Shown here: positions 34,840 through 43,487 of the stretch, one piece after another
Numbering within the stretch: the stretch's first letter is position 1
Layout of the letters: every line of letters begins with the position of its first letter
From: Gammaproteobacteria bacterium
Lineage (GTDB): Bacteria > Pseudomonadota > Gammaproteobacteria > Steroidobacterales > Steroidobacteraceae
Assembly: GCA_028293765.1 (NCBI GenBank)
Contig: JAQGOG010000058.1
Location: forward strand, 17,239-81,238
Reading direction: 5' to 3'
Length of the DNA stretch: 64,000 bases
Notes under the pieces: generated by a model
Told to the model about the DNA's origin: nothing
Seen by the model: only the letters and a program-made list of their open reading frames with translations
Database searches by the model: none
Made by a program: the position numbers and the translations under genes

Positions 34840-35115
34840 TCACGCATCGAACCATGCATCCACCCTCTCCCGTTGCTCGGCCGCGAGGTGTAAGCCCAGC
34901 TTCGAGCGGCGCCAAAGGACATCCTCCAGTACGCGCCCATTCCTCAGTGCGCGGGAAATTCAACTCAGCCTCGTAGAGCTGCGGCGCCAGCTCCTCGCCG
35001 AGATCGGTCAACCGCCGCGCATGACCCACCATCTGCTCGAGACGGAGTGCCATAGGAACGGCACAGCCTCCGAATCAGCGCCGCCGGCGCGAAGGCATAG
35101 CGGTGCGAAAGCCCG
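34840..35115 (-). pseudogene. Decayed 3' fragment of a glycerol-3-phosphate dehydrogenase gene (glpD)
   Basis: Reading the minus strand across three frames gives successive pieces of the GlpD C-terminus. HRYAFAPAALIRRLCRSYGT (near 35110-35050) is followed, in another frame, by RLEQMVGHARRLTDLGEELA and PQLYEAEL. In a third frame come LEDVLWRRSKLGLHLAAEQR and RERVDAWFDA, ending at a TGA at 34840. VLWRRSKLG is the hallmark C-terminal motif of aerobic GlpD. At least two frameshifts and loss of the N-terminal FAD domain make it non-functional. It sits convergent to glpK, consistent with a former glpK-glpD pair. Confidence 0.75.
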
Positions 35116-35159
35116 CACGCCGGGCCTGCTCTTACCAGCGCGGCCGACCCCGGCAGTCG

Positions 35160-35924
35160 CTACGCGACGGTCGCGACCTCACCGTTCAAAAGCAGCGGAA
35201 CGGCGTTGTTGCGCAGATGACGCGTGCCCGGGTTGAGCATCACCTCCCGCGTGTACTGCGCCAGGTACACGCGCCTGAAGCGATTGCTGCGATTCGCCCC
35301 GGTCGCGTGCAAAAGCAGGCTGGAAAAAGCCACGATGCTCCCGGCAGGCACAGCGATCGTGACGGCGCCCGTATCGTCGGTCCACCCGACCAGGTCGTTG
35401 GTTTGCGCCTGCCGCTGATGGGGCAGAATCCCCTTGCCTGAAGCCGGTACGCGGCTGAAAGGGAGCACGCGTACCGTGCCATTCTCGGCAGTGGCATCGT
35501 CGAGCGGGCACCAGCAGGTCAGATAGGGCGCGTGGTCGGTGGGGCCGCCATTGCCAACGACATAGCCGGAGTCCTGGTGCCAGCCGAACGGCAGGCCGCC
35601 CTCCGGCCCCTTCACCACGAACTGATCAAAGAAGAAGTAAGCATTGTCACCGAGCATCGCCCGGCAGATGTCAGCCATGATCGGACTGAAAAGCATGCTG
35701 CGTAACGCAGGCTGCGTGCGCTGACACTGGTTGGCGAAATATCGGCGGCCGCGATGGCTGATGCCAATGCTGTCGACGCCGAGGGCATCCATGCGGCTGT
35801 CCTCACGCGCGATGAAGAGGCTGCACTGCTCGCGCAGCATCTCCAGCATTGCCCCGCTTAAGACGCCATCGAACACCGCGTAACCCTCGGCCGCGAATTG
35901 CGCTTTCTGAAATTCGTACTTCAC
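35160..35924 (-). CDS. Phytanoyl-CoA dioxygenase (PhyH)-family Fe(II)/2-oxoglutarate oxygenase
   Basis: This 254-residue PhyH-family protein starts at GTG 35924 (GGAGAGGGC upstream). The iron facial triad is visible as WHQD (His and Asp) and the distal His in SSLLLHATGAN; RFRR just after it supplies the 2-oxoglutarate Arg. It is the last gene of the operon TonB receptor, sulfoquinovosidase, MFS transporter, which points to a small-molecule substrate linked to sulfolipid sugars. An Fe/2OG-dependent sulfoquinovose dioxygenase has been described in other bacteria, but I cannot tell from sequence whether this is one. It might instead hydroxylate a lipid or aglycone. Confidence 0.83.
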   Translation of the reverse strand: MKYEFQKAQFAAEGYAVFDGVLSGAMLEMLREQCSLFIAREDSRMDALGVDSIGISHRGRRYFANQCQRTQPALRSMLFSPIMADICRAMLGDNAYFFFDQFVVKGPEGGLPFGWHQDSGYVVGNGGPTDHAPYLTCWCPLDDATAENGTVRVLPFSRVPASGKGILPHQRQAQTNDLVGWTDDTGAVTIAVPAGSIVAFSSLLLHATGANRSNRFRRVYLAQYTREVMLNPGTRHLRNNAVPLLLNGEVATVA

Positions 35925-35985
35925 CGCCCTCTCCTTCAACGAACCGCGGCCGGTGTCACCCCGCCGACTGATAAATGGACCCATC

Positions 35986-37296
35986 TCAAGCCACGAGCGC
36001 CTGCTCGGCGGCGCTGCCCTTCGGGAGCAACAGCCGCACCCACCCGAGCGCCAGCAGATAGGAAACCGCCGCGAGGCCGAGCAATGGCCCGTAGCCATAG
36101 CCGCCGCCGATCAGCCATCCGGCCGCCTGCAGAACGACCATGCCTGACAGGTTGCCAAACAAGGCCGCGACGCTGATGACCGTGCCCACGCGCGAGCTCG
36201 GCGTGACATCCGTAGCCAACGCAAACAGGTTCACCGAGAAACCCTGATGCGCCGCCAGCGTCAGGCTCAAAAGGCCCACAGCAATCCAATAGTTGTCGAC
36301 CAGCAGCGCGAGCGGCACAGGGGTGACCAATAGAGCACACACCAGCATGGTCGCCTTACGTGCATCCGTGACACCCATGCCGCCCGCGATCAGACGCCCG
36401 GACGCGAATCCGCCCAATAGCGAACCGAACGCGGCAGTCCCGTAAATCAGGGCCAACGGCACCGCGAAGCCGCGCATGTCGAGATGAAATACGCGATGAA
36501 AGAAGTCCGGTGCCCAGAAAAGCAGGAACCACCACACCTGATCCGAGAGGACTTTGCCACCCGCGATCGCCCACGTCCGGCGGTCCGTAAGAACCATGCG
36601 CCAACTCACGGGCTCGCCGTGCGATGTAATCGCATCGGTTCCCACATTCGCATCGCCCGTGATCTTTGCGTCGGGGGCCGCCGCCCCGCCAGCGCTGACC
36701 TCTAGACCGGCATCTCTATTTGCGCCGCGCGGCGCCTTCTCACCGGCCATCACGAGCAGCCATGCCGCCACCCAGACGAGCCCCGCGCCGCCCGTAATCA
36801 AAAACGCGGCCTCCCAGCCGAACGTGAGTGCGAGCGCCGGAGCGAATAGCGGCGTGATAATGGCACCAACGTTTCCCGCCGCGTTCATCGCGCCGAGCGC
36901 CGCCGACCGCCCTCGAGCTTCGAATAAAACGGCGATAGTCTTGATCGCCGTTGGAGTTCCCAACGACTCGGTCGCACCGAGCGCTATGCGCGCCACCGCA
37001 AATTGTCCGAGCGTGCGCGCCGCGGCGTGAGCCATGGCTGCCATGCTCCACGTCCCCACAGCCAATGTGTTGGCTCTGCGCCAGCCCACACGATCGACCA
37101 CCCAGCCGGAGCCGAGATAGGCGAGGGCCGCGGCGAACTGGAAGATTGCGGTCAGGTGGCCGTAATCGCCATCCGACCACTGAAGTCGGTCTTGCAGCAG
37201 CGGTTTCAGTACGGCAATGATCTGCCGGTCCGCATAGTTGAGGATGCCAGAGACAATCAGCAGTGCGAGGAGCAGGCGACGGCGGTTGATGGACAT
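35986..37296 (-). CDS. MFS transporter, anion:cation symporter (hexuronate/sugar-acid) type
   Basis: This 436-residue major facilitator has about 12 membrane segments. The N-terminus LLLALLIVSGILNYADRQIIAVLKP and the loop GSGWVVDRVGWRRANTLAVG (MFS signature between helices 2 and 3) match the ACS family (ExuT/glucarate-type). It begins 13 bases after the sulfoquinovosidase stop and precedes the PhyH gene. The likely cargo is an acidic sugar such as sulfoquinovose or sulfoquinovosyl glycerol, taken across the inner membrane after passage through the TonB receptor. The assignment of cargo is from context. Confidence 0.88.
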   Translation of the reverse strand: MSINRRRLLLALLIVSGILNYADRQIIAVLKPLLQDRLQWSDGDYGHLTAIFQFAAALAYLGSGWVVDRVGWRRANTLAVGTWSMAAMAHAAARTLGQFAVARIALGATESLGTPTAIKTIAVLFEARGRSAALGAMNAAGNVGAIITPLFAPALALTFGWEAAFLITGGAGLVWVAAWLLVMAGEKAPRGANRDAGLEVSAGGAAAPDAKITGDANVGTDAITSHGEPVSWRMVLTDRRTWAIAGGKVLSDQVWWFLLFWAPDFFHRVFHLDMRGFAVPLALIYGTAAFGSLLGGFASGRLIAGGMGVTDARKATMLVCALLVTPVPLALLVDNYWIAVGLLSLTLAAHQGFSVNLFALATDVTPSSRVGTVISVAALFGNLSGMVVLQAAGWLIGGGYGYGPLLGLAAVSYLLALGWVRLLLPKGSAAEQALVA

Positions 37297-37309
37297 GCCT
37301 GCTCGGCCA

Positions 37310-39340
37310 TCACATGGCGGCTAATACTGCAAACAGCGTCTCGAACACGCTTCCCTTGCGATAGAAGACCGGCGGTTGCCCGAGCGGCGCCGGCACCTCG
37401 ACATCTGCTCCTCCGGAAAACTCCGCGCGACTCCAGACATGAACCCACGACGCACCTGCGGGCAGGTAGGTACGCCAGTTGAAGACTCCCTCGACGACTA
37501 CCGGCGCAACGAGGAGGTCCGCGCCATAGAGGTAACTCGTCTGGCTCTCATAGGCGCGCGGGTCAGCCTCGAAGTGCAGAAACAAGGCACGCTGCACCGG
37601 CAGTCCGGTGGCAGCCGCTTCTCGAGACACAGCAGCGAGATAAGGAGCGAGATGGCGATAGATCCGGGTCATCCGCGCGAAGTGAGCCAGCACCTGCGGA
37701 TCCTGGTCGATCTGCAGATTCTCCCGCGGCCGGTTACCTTCATGCGAGCGCATGACCGCCGTGAACGCAGCCATCTCGGCCCAGCGCTGGAGGAGCTCCG
37801 CCGTGCGCACATTACCGAACAGGCTGGTGTAACCACCGATGTCGCTGTGATGATACGCGTTGCCGAGCAGGCCTGATGACAGTGCAGCGCAGATTACCGT
37901 CTGCAGACCGTCGTGGCGGGTAAAATCCACCGATTGATCGCCGGCCCACAACAACGGGCAGTAAGCCTGCACTCCGGTGAAACCGGCGCGCATGAAAAAC
38001 AGCGTCTCACCGGTCATGCCGCGTCGTGCGACCGCGTCGGCGTTCACCTTTGCCCAGAGCGTCGGCCACGCATTGTGCGCGAGCATGCCGTCGAGACCGT
38101 TGGCGAGCCGCGCGTCAGTTGGCAGGTACTCGCCAAAATCGGCCATCCACCCCGACAGGCCGAAATCGAGCATGTTGCGCCCGATCACGTACTCCTTGAA
38201 CCATTCGAACGCCGCGGGGTTGGTGAAGTCCACGATGCCACAGTGGAACTCGCCAAAATCGACGAGATAAGGCTCATCGCACTCGGCACGCAATGCCAGG
38301 TAACCGGCCGCCGCCGCCTCGGGGTAGAGAGAGCCATCGACACACAAATAAGGATTCACGTAGCCGAGAAAGCGCACTCCCCGTGCCCGTAGCGCCTCGA
38401 TTTTGCGATCGAGCTGCGGGTAGCGCTGCGGATTCCACTTCCAATCCCAGAACAGCCGCCGTCCGAATGAGGTCTCCCGCACGCCGACCCAGTCCTCGCA
38501 CCAGAGCCCTGCAATCGCGGTGTCCGCGGCAGCAAAGGTAGCCAGCCTGTCGAAGCTGCGTGCGCCGTCCTTGAGTCCGATGATGGCGCCGCGCAAGACC
38601 CAGTCCGGCAGCGGCGGCTGTCGGCCGAACCGCGCGGACAGCGCGCCCACCAGGCTTACAAAGCTGTTCGCGGCCCATAGCTCGAGCCGCTCGGGAATTT
38701 CCCAGACCTCGATCTCGTGGAAGCCGGTGTGCCGGAAGTCGAATGCCGAATAGGCGGACGTCTCGACATGCAAAGCGTAGTGACGCGAAGAGATATACGT
38801 CGGCTGCGGATAGTTGGTGTTGTAGTAGTCGCCGCCACCGCCGTCTTTCTGGTCTGCTTTGAAGGTCAGCAGCGTCGTTTTGTCGCGCCCTACGCCGGGC
38901 TCGGATGTCCAGAGCGGAAAGTGGCGGCCGCGCAGGTCGAAGTACGACAGCTGCTCACCGCCGCCCCAGACGCGCTCCTCAGGGTCCGCGGCGATGCGCA
39001 GCCAGAGACGATTGATACGGGCGTTGGCGCCTGTGGAGGCTCCTTCGAACGTTATCGTCGCGCGCTCACCGTCGCCGATGACCTGAATTTCCAGCGCCGG
39101 CACTGCGGCAGCAGAGGCGGCGAACGCAACGCGGATCGTTCCCCCCGTCGTCGAAACCACGGCGTGGGTGAGAGGTACCCGCGAGACGACATAGTCCGTG
39201 ACACGAAAATGACCATGGTTCATGCGAACCGTCGGCTGGCCCGTGCCAATGAACACCGCCGGTTCGGTACGGCGGTGCTGCAGGATTATCCTGCCGGACA
39301 GTGTCAGGTCGAAGCCGTCGGCGTACTCAGTCAGCTGCAT
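37310..39340 (-). CDS. yihQ: Sulfoquinovosidase-like GH31 alpha-glycosidase (YihQ type)
   Basis: This GH31 enzyme of about 676 residues has no signal peptide and is alignable throughout to E. coli YihQ, which removes sulfoquinovose from sulfoquinovosyl glycerol. Shared blocks are GGGEQLSYFDLRGRHFPLWTSE, EDWVGVRETSFGRRLFWDW, GWMADFGEYLPTD with the nucleophile Asp, LWAGDQSVDF with the acid/base Asp, YHHSDIGGYTSLF and MRSHEGNRP. The Arg and Trp of GRRLFW and Tyr of DIGGYT match the sulfonate-binding Arg301, Trp304 and Tyr508 of YihQ, while Gln288 of E. coli is Glu here, as in some other sulfoquinovosidases. The start was set at ATG 39340; GTG 39391 is an alternative. Its transporter, receptor and downstream pathway genes surround it. 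Confidence 0.9.
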   Translation of the reverse strand: MQLTEYADGFDLTLSGRIILQHRRTEPAVFIGTGQPTVRMNHGHFRVTDYVVSRVPLTHAVVSTTGGTIRVAFAASAAAVPALEIQVIGDGERATITFEGASTGANARINRLWLRIAADPEERVWGGGEQLSYFDLRGRHFPLWTSEPGVGRDKTTLLTFKADQKDGGGGDYYNTNYPQPTYISSRHYALHVETSAYSAFDFRHTGFHEIEVWEIPERLELWAANSFVSLVGALSARFGRQPPLPDWVLRGAIIGLKDGARSFDRLATFAAADTAIAGLWCEDWVGVRETSFGRRLFWDWKWNPQRYPQLDRKIEALRARGVRFLGYVNPYLCVDGSLYPEAAAAGYLALRAECDEPYLVDFGEFHCGIVDFTNPAAFEWFKEYVIGRNMLDFGLSGWMADFGEYLPTDARLANGLDGMLAHNAWPTLWAKVNADAVARRGMTGETLFFMRAGFTGVQAYCPLLWAGDQSVDFTRHDGLQTVICAALSSGLLGNAYHHSDIGGYTSLFGNVRTAELLQRWAEMAAFTAVMRSHEGNRPRENLQIDQDPQVLAHFARMTRIYRHLAPYLAAVSREAAATGLPVQRALFLHFEADPRAYESQTSYLYGADLLVAPVVVEGVFNWRTYLPAGASWVHVWSRAEFSGGADVEVPAPLGQPPVFYRKGSVFETLFAVLAAM

Positions 39341-39425
39341 GCCGTGCACCCCGTGCGAGTCGCGGCAGCCACCGTAGGGCACGGCCGCCACTGCGAAGTC
39401 CGCAGATCGGAAGAATAATGCCCGC

Positions 39426-41738
39426 TCAGAACTTCGCAGTCAGGCTCACGCCGAAATATCGCTCGGCATCGCGCGGAATCTGCAGTCGGGCGTACGCGCC
39501 CGCGGCCACGCCGTTGCCGACCGGGGTGATGAAATCCGTGTAGAACTTGTCGGTGAGGTTCTTGCCCATCACGCTCAGCTCATATTTGTCCGCCGGATCG
39601 GCAAACACAATGGCTGCGCTCAACAGACCATAGCCCCGCTGCCTCGCAAGCGGCGTCTGGTCGATGTCGAAGTTGAGGGCGCTGGTGTAGACATAGGAGA
39701 CCACGAGCCGCGTCGTGAACGGCAGGCTGGAACCGGTGGGCAGCAGCCAGCTCGGGGTCAGATTGAACTTGTTCCGCGGCGCAAATGGGAGTTGTGCTCC
39801 ATCGTGAACGCTCCGGCAGGTGGTGAGCGCAGCACCGGTCTGCCCTGCGCACAGGTACGACACGATCGTCGCATCGTCATACGCGTAGCCACCCACGATG
39901 CCGAATCCGCTGAACGGATGCCACTCGAGGTCGGCCGTGAAACCCTGCGAGCGCACCTGGCCGGCATTCGTCAGGCTCGTGGTCACCGAGCCGTTGATCA
40001 GCACGAAGCTGTTGGTCTGAAAGTTGTCGAACGTTTCCCGATAGGCCGCGAGATTCAGCCTGAGGTGATGGTCGAAGAAATTGCTCTTGAGACCGATCTC
40101 GTACGCGTCCGAGGTCTCTGGGGCGATCGGCGCAGTATTGAGCGCCGACATGTTGAAGAACACGTTGAACGCCGGGCCCTTGTAGCCGCGCGACCAGGTC
40201 GCGTAGCCCACCATATTGTCGGTGAGGTCGAACTGGCCGCCGGCCTTCGCGGACCAGCCGTCATGACTGGTCGAGCCGTTGCCGGCATAGGGCGCACCGA
40301 CTCCGGGGCCCGCTACAGGCAGGTCGACGCGAGCGAAGGTATAGGACACCTTATCATGCGTAAAGCGCGCACCGCCGATCAGTCGGAAGCGGTCCGTGAG
40401 ATTCGCGGTCCCCTGGCCAAACACCGAGGCGTTGTCGAACTTGGTATCCCAGTTCGCGAAACCCCGCGTGACCAGATAGGTACTCGCGCCGGGTGTGCAC
40501 GGCTTGAACCCCGTGGCATCGACGGGCAGCGTTGAAGCCGTACATTGATTGTCGTCACGGGTGAACCAGTCGCGCTCGTCCGTATGCCAGATGAAGCCGC
40601 CGACGACATAGGTCAGAAACTGGTGCTCTGGCGATGCCAGGCGCAGCTCCTCGCTGTACTGTTTGAACGTGAGCGCGCCGTGGTCATGCTGCAGGAGATC
40701 GAGCGCGATGACGTAGTTCGCGAAACTCGCATGGAAATCGCCATCGCGCTGCTGATAGTTGTACCAGCGCCGGAAGGCGGAAATCGACGTAATCGTGTAG
40801 CCGCCGCGGCTCCAGTCGAGCTGGGCCGACGTGCCCGCATTCGTATCGATCGTACTCGGCGCCAGATCGTTATCGATCTTCATGTTGGTCGCGCCGGGGA
40901 CCACCGGGGAGATGGACGGCCGGAATACTCCGGTGTATGCGGCGCTGGGAAGATAGGTTCCCAGGACATCTGCGCAGCACTTATCGTTGGCGTGCACATA
41001 GTCGGCGCCGAGGGTCAGCTTCAGCGAGTCCGTGAGCTCAGCCACCAGCTTGCCGCGAATCCCGGTACGCCGGTAGCCGTTCGTCCAGGTGTCGTCGAAC
41101 ACGTTCTTCACATTGCCGGCGTAGTCGCCGTAGACCGCAGCGAGCGAGAAGCCGATCTTCGCGGTGATCGGGCCGCCGACCCGCACACTCGCCTTATATT
41201 CGTTGTGATCGAAGTAGGAGACGGAGCCCTCGCCCTCGAGCTCCGGTGTCGGACCGCGCGTCGTCATGTTGACCACGCCGGCGGAAGCGTTCTTGCCGAA
41301 CAGAGTGCCCTGGGGCCCCTGCAGGACTTCGATCTGCGCGATGTCTGTGAATTCGGTGAATGCCATGCCGGCGCGGCCCATGACCACGCCGTCGACCACG
41401 GTGGCCACGCTTGGCTCGGCCCCTGAAGCAAATGATTGCGTGCCGATTCCGCGGATGCTCAGAGTCGAGTTGAGGTTGCTCGTGCCCTTCTTGAACGTCA
41501 GGGTAGGTACCATCTGCTGCAGGCTCTCGGCATTGCCAATACCGGCCGTCCGCAGGTCTTCCCCGGAGACCACCGAGACAGCGGCGGGAACCTGCGAAAG
41601 GCTCTCGGTCCGCTTCTGCGCCGTCACGACGATCTCCTCCAGCGGTCCCGTGGTATCGGCCGCCGCAGGCCCACCAAGACACCCCAGGATCACGGCTGCA
41701 GGCACCGATGAACGCCACACAGTGCGAGAAACGCGCAT
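39426..41738 (-). CDS. TonB-dependent outer-membrane receptor (sulfoquinovose locus)
   Basis: This receptor of about 770 residues starts at ATG 41738 with GAGGGGG upstream. The signal peptide ends GGPAAA, the TonB-box region is EEIVVTAQKR, and the plug motif IEVLQGPQGTLFGKNASAGVV and a C-terminal SLTAKF are typical. It heads the operon that continues with sulfoquinovosidase, MFS transporter and PhyH oxygenase, so the presumed ligand is a sulfoquinovosyl glyceride. The start lies about 70 bases downstream of a palindrome that recurs before the second sulfoquinovose operon. The ligand is inferred from context only. Confidence 0.9.
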   Translation of the reverse strand: MRVSRTVWRSSVPAAVILGCLGGPAAADTTGPLEEIVVTAQKRTESLSQVPAAVSVVSGEDLRTAGIGNAESLQQMVPTLTFKKGTSNLNSTLSIRGIGTQSFASGAEPSVATVVDGVVMGRAGMAFTEFTDIAQIEVLQGPQGTLFGKNASAGVVNMTTRGPTPELEGEGSVSYFDHNEYKASVRVGGPITAKIGFSLAAVYGDYAGNVKNVFDDTWTNGYRRTGIRGKLVAELTDSLKLTLGADYVHANDKCCADVLGTYLPSAAYTGVFRPSISPVVPGATNMKIDNDLAPSTIDTNAGTSAQLDWSRGGYTITSISAFRRWYNYQQRDGDFHASFANYVIALDLLQHDHGALTFKQYSEELRLASPEHQFLTYVVGGFIWHTDERDWFTRDDNQCTASTLPVDATGFKPCTPGASTYLVTRGFANWDTKFDNASVFGQGTANLTDRFRLIGGARFTHDKVSYTFARVDLPVAGPGVGAPYAGNGSTSHDGWSAKAGGQFDLTDNMVGYATWSRGYKGPAFNVFFNMSALNTAPIAPETSDAYEIGLKSNFFDHHLRLNLAAYRETFDNFQTNSFVLINGSVTTSLTNAGQVRSQGFTADLEWHPFSGFGIVGGYAYDDATIVSYLCAGQTGAALTTCRSVHDGAQLPFAPRNKFNLTPSWLLPTGSSLPFTTRLVVSYVYTSALNFDIDQTPLARQRGYGLLSAAIVFADPADKYELSVMGKNLTDKFYTDFITPVGNGVAAGAYARLQIPRDAERYFGVSLTAKF

Positions 41739-41809
41739 TTGCTGCCCCCTCAAGCTTCAATGGCCCGTAGCTCGAAGGCTAGCGCCAACCCGGCAAACAT
41801 ACAACCCAT

Positions 41810-41824
41810 ATGTCTTATATAAGA
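41810..41824. promoter_or_regulatory. Candidate GntR operator upstream of the TonB-receptor operon
   Basis: ATGTCTTATATAAGA contains the perfect 12-bp palindrome TCTTATATAAGA (41813-41824). A 14-of-15 match, on the opposite strand, lies between the dehydratase and suyA genes at 47887-47901. The site sits between the divergent TonB-receptor and GntR genes, suiting autoregulation and operon control. Confidence 0.6.
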
Positions 41825-41941
41825 GTTGCTGGAGTGCAACGCCGCGCCGGCCGGCGCCAGACCCCGCCGCGGGTCAACTGAGCTGCAAGAAGTGGGAATG
41901 GACAGCCAAGCCGCGCCATCGTAGTTTGCGGTCCGTTACAT

Positions 41942-41976
41942 TTCCGCACGGCATACCCACAGTTCCGCAAGGCATA
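41942..41976 (+). promoter_or_regulatory. Direct repeat TTCCGCA(C/A)GGCATA before the GntR gene
   Basis: TTCCGCACGGCATA (41942-41955) and TTCCGCAAGGCATA (41963-41976) differ at one base and are 21 bases apart, two helical turns. They lie just upstream of the GntR start codon at 41983. They could be a regulator site; they may also be chance duplication in the leader. Confidence 0.45.
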
Positions 41977-41982
41977 TCAAAC

Positions 41983-42702
41983 GTGACAGACACGCCCGGT
42001 TACCGCCCTCTCTACCGACAGGTTTACGACATCATCGTTCGCAAGGTCGCCCAGGGCGTCTGGCGCCCCGGCACCTCCCTGCCCAGCGAGCAGAGCCTCG
42101 CCAGGGAAATGGGGGTCAGCCAGGGCACCATGCGCAAGGTGCTCGACGCGCTGACGGCCGAGAACCTGCTGGAGCGCCGCCAGGGCAAAGGCACTTTCAT
42201 CGCCGAGAACACCCAGGAGCGCGCCTTGTTCCGATTTTTCCGCCTGGCGCGTCCCGGCGGCAAGCGGCTGACTCCGGAGCGCGTCGACGAAACAGTGAAG
42301 GTGCGCGTCGCTCGGGCCGCCGAACGCACGAAGCTCGATCTGGCCCGCGGCGAGCGGGTGGTGGAAATCGTCCGTACGCGGCTGATCGAGAAAAGACCGG
42401 CGATCCGCGAGTTGATCATCCTGCCGGCCGCCCTGTTTCCCGGGATAGAGAAGCGCCCTTCCCTGCCGAACAGCCTGTATTCCCTCTACCAGTCCGAGTA
42501 TGGGATCAACATCGTGGCCGCGCACGAAGAGCTCAGCGCGCAACTTGCGACCGCGGAGGATCAGCAGCTGCTGGAGATTTCCGAGGGCGATGCCGTCCTG
42601 GTCATCGAGCGGCTGGCCGTGTCGCTCCAGGAGCGCAAAGTCGAATGGCGGGCAAGCCGGGTTCGCTGCAGCGACCTCGTCTACGCCGTGACCCTCAACT
42701 GA
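41983..42702 (+). CDS. GntR-family transcriptional regulator (HutC/UTRA type)
   Basis: This regulator of about 239 residues starts at GTG 41983 with AAGG upstream. The N-terminal winged helix is clear: YRPLYRQVYDIIVRKVAQGVWRPGTSLPSEQSLAREMGVSQGTMRKVLDAL with ENLLERRQGKGTFI. The C-terminal half reads as a UTRA ligand domain (ITLP-type segments ERVVEIVRTRLIEKRPAIREL and LLEISEGDAVLVIERLA). It is divergent from the TonB-receptor operon and convergent with the SDR gene, inside the sulfoquinovose locus. It probably responds to a pathway sugar or sulfonate; candidate operators are at 41810-41824 and 47887-47901. Confidence 0.92.
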   Translation: MTDTPGYRPLYRQVYDIIVRKVAQGVWRPGTSLPSEQSLAREMGVSQGTMRKVLDALTAENLLERRQGKGTFIAENTQERALFRFFRLARPGGKRLTPERVDETVKVRVARAAERTKLDLARGERVVEIVRTRLIEKRPAIRELIILPAALFPGIEKRPSLPNSLYSLYQSEYGINIVAAHEELSAQLATAEDQQLLEISEGDAVLVIERLAVSLQERKVEWRASRVRCSDLVYAVTLN

Positions 42703-42711
42703 CACGCCGCT

Positions 42712-43476
42712 TCAGTTCTGGGTCAGGCCGGCATCGACGACAAAATTCGCGCCGGTGCAGCCGCCACTCTCGTCCGAGCCGAGGAACAGCGCCATGCGCG
42801 CCACATGCTGTGCGGTCAGGCGGAATTTCAGCGCCTGCAGGGCTATGAACTCCGCATCGAGCTGCGGCGTCAGCCACAAGGTACGCTGGCGCTCGGTCAG
42901 AATCGCGCCCGGTACGATGCAGTTCACCCGAACTCCCGCCGGACCGAGCTCCCGGGCCAGCGTGCGGGTCAGCCCGTTGATTGCCGCCTTCGCGGTCGAA
43001 TAGCCGGCCATGCCCGGTCGTCCGCGCATCCAGGACACCGAGCCCAACATGACGATCGAGCCGCCCCCGCGCTCCGCCATGCGCCCCGACACCGCCTGAC
43101 TGGCGAAGAACTGATGATCGAGATTGAAAGCCAGCAGTCGCCGCCAGTCCGCCGGCTCTATCGTTGCGAGCGCCTGACGGTCGTCTTTGCCCGCGTTGTT
43201 GACCAGGACGCCGATGCCGTCGTGCGCCGCTTCAACCGCCGCGACGGCCGCTCGCAAGGCGTCGATATCGAGAAGGTCACATTCGATGAATCGGGCCCCG
43301 GTGCGCGCCGCCAGCGCCGAGCCGGACGCGACGTCGACATCGAGAAAGGCAACTTTCGCGCTCTGTTGCACGAATGCCTCGACCATTGCGGCGCCGAGTC
43401 CCGAAGCTCCGCCGGTGATGAGCACCGATCGGCCTTCGAGCGAGCGATAGCGGACAGTGTCGTATGGTGAAGTCAT
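42712..43476 (-). CDS. Short-chain dehydrogenase, candidate sulfoquinovose dehydrogenase
   Basis: This 254-residue SDR has the NAD(P) motif TGGASGLG, NNAG, the catalytic Ser in LGSVSWM and the YSTAK active-site Tyr/Lys, with a typical C-terminal GANFVVDAGLTQN. It is the last gene of an operon whose other products (lactonase, mutarotase, aldolase, sugar-acid dehydratase) are the enzymes of the sulfo-Entner-Doudoroff pathway, where the first step is NAD-dependent oxidation of sulfoquinovose to its lactone. The assignment rests on operon context, since SDR sequence alone does not reveal the substrate. Confidence 0.88.
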   Translation of the reverse strand: MTSPYDTVRYRSLEGRSVLITGGASGLGAAMVEAFVQQSAKVAFLDVDVASGSALAARTGARFIECDLLDIDALRAAVAAVEAAHDGIGVLVNNAGKDDRQALATIEPADWRRLLAFNLDHQFFASQAVSGRMAERGGGSIVMLGSVSWMRGRPGMAGYSTAKAAINGLTRTLARELGPAGVRVNCIVPGAILTERQRTLWLTPQLDAEFIALQALKFRLTAQHVARMALFLGSDESGGCTGANFVVDAGLTQN

Positions 43477-43487
43477 GCTGGCTCTCT

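Noticed and set aside
41266..41982. N-terminal extension of the GntR frame by about 239 residues
   Set aside because: It is antisense to the TonB receptor start and has no regulator-like sequence; the winged helix begins right after GTG 41983.
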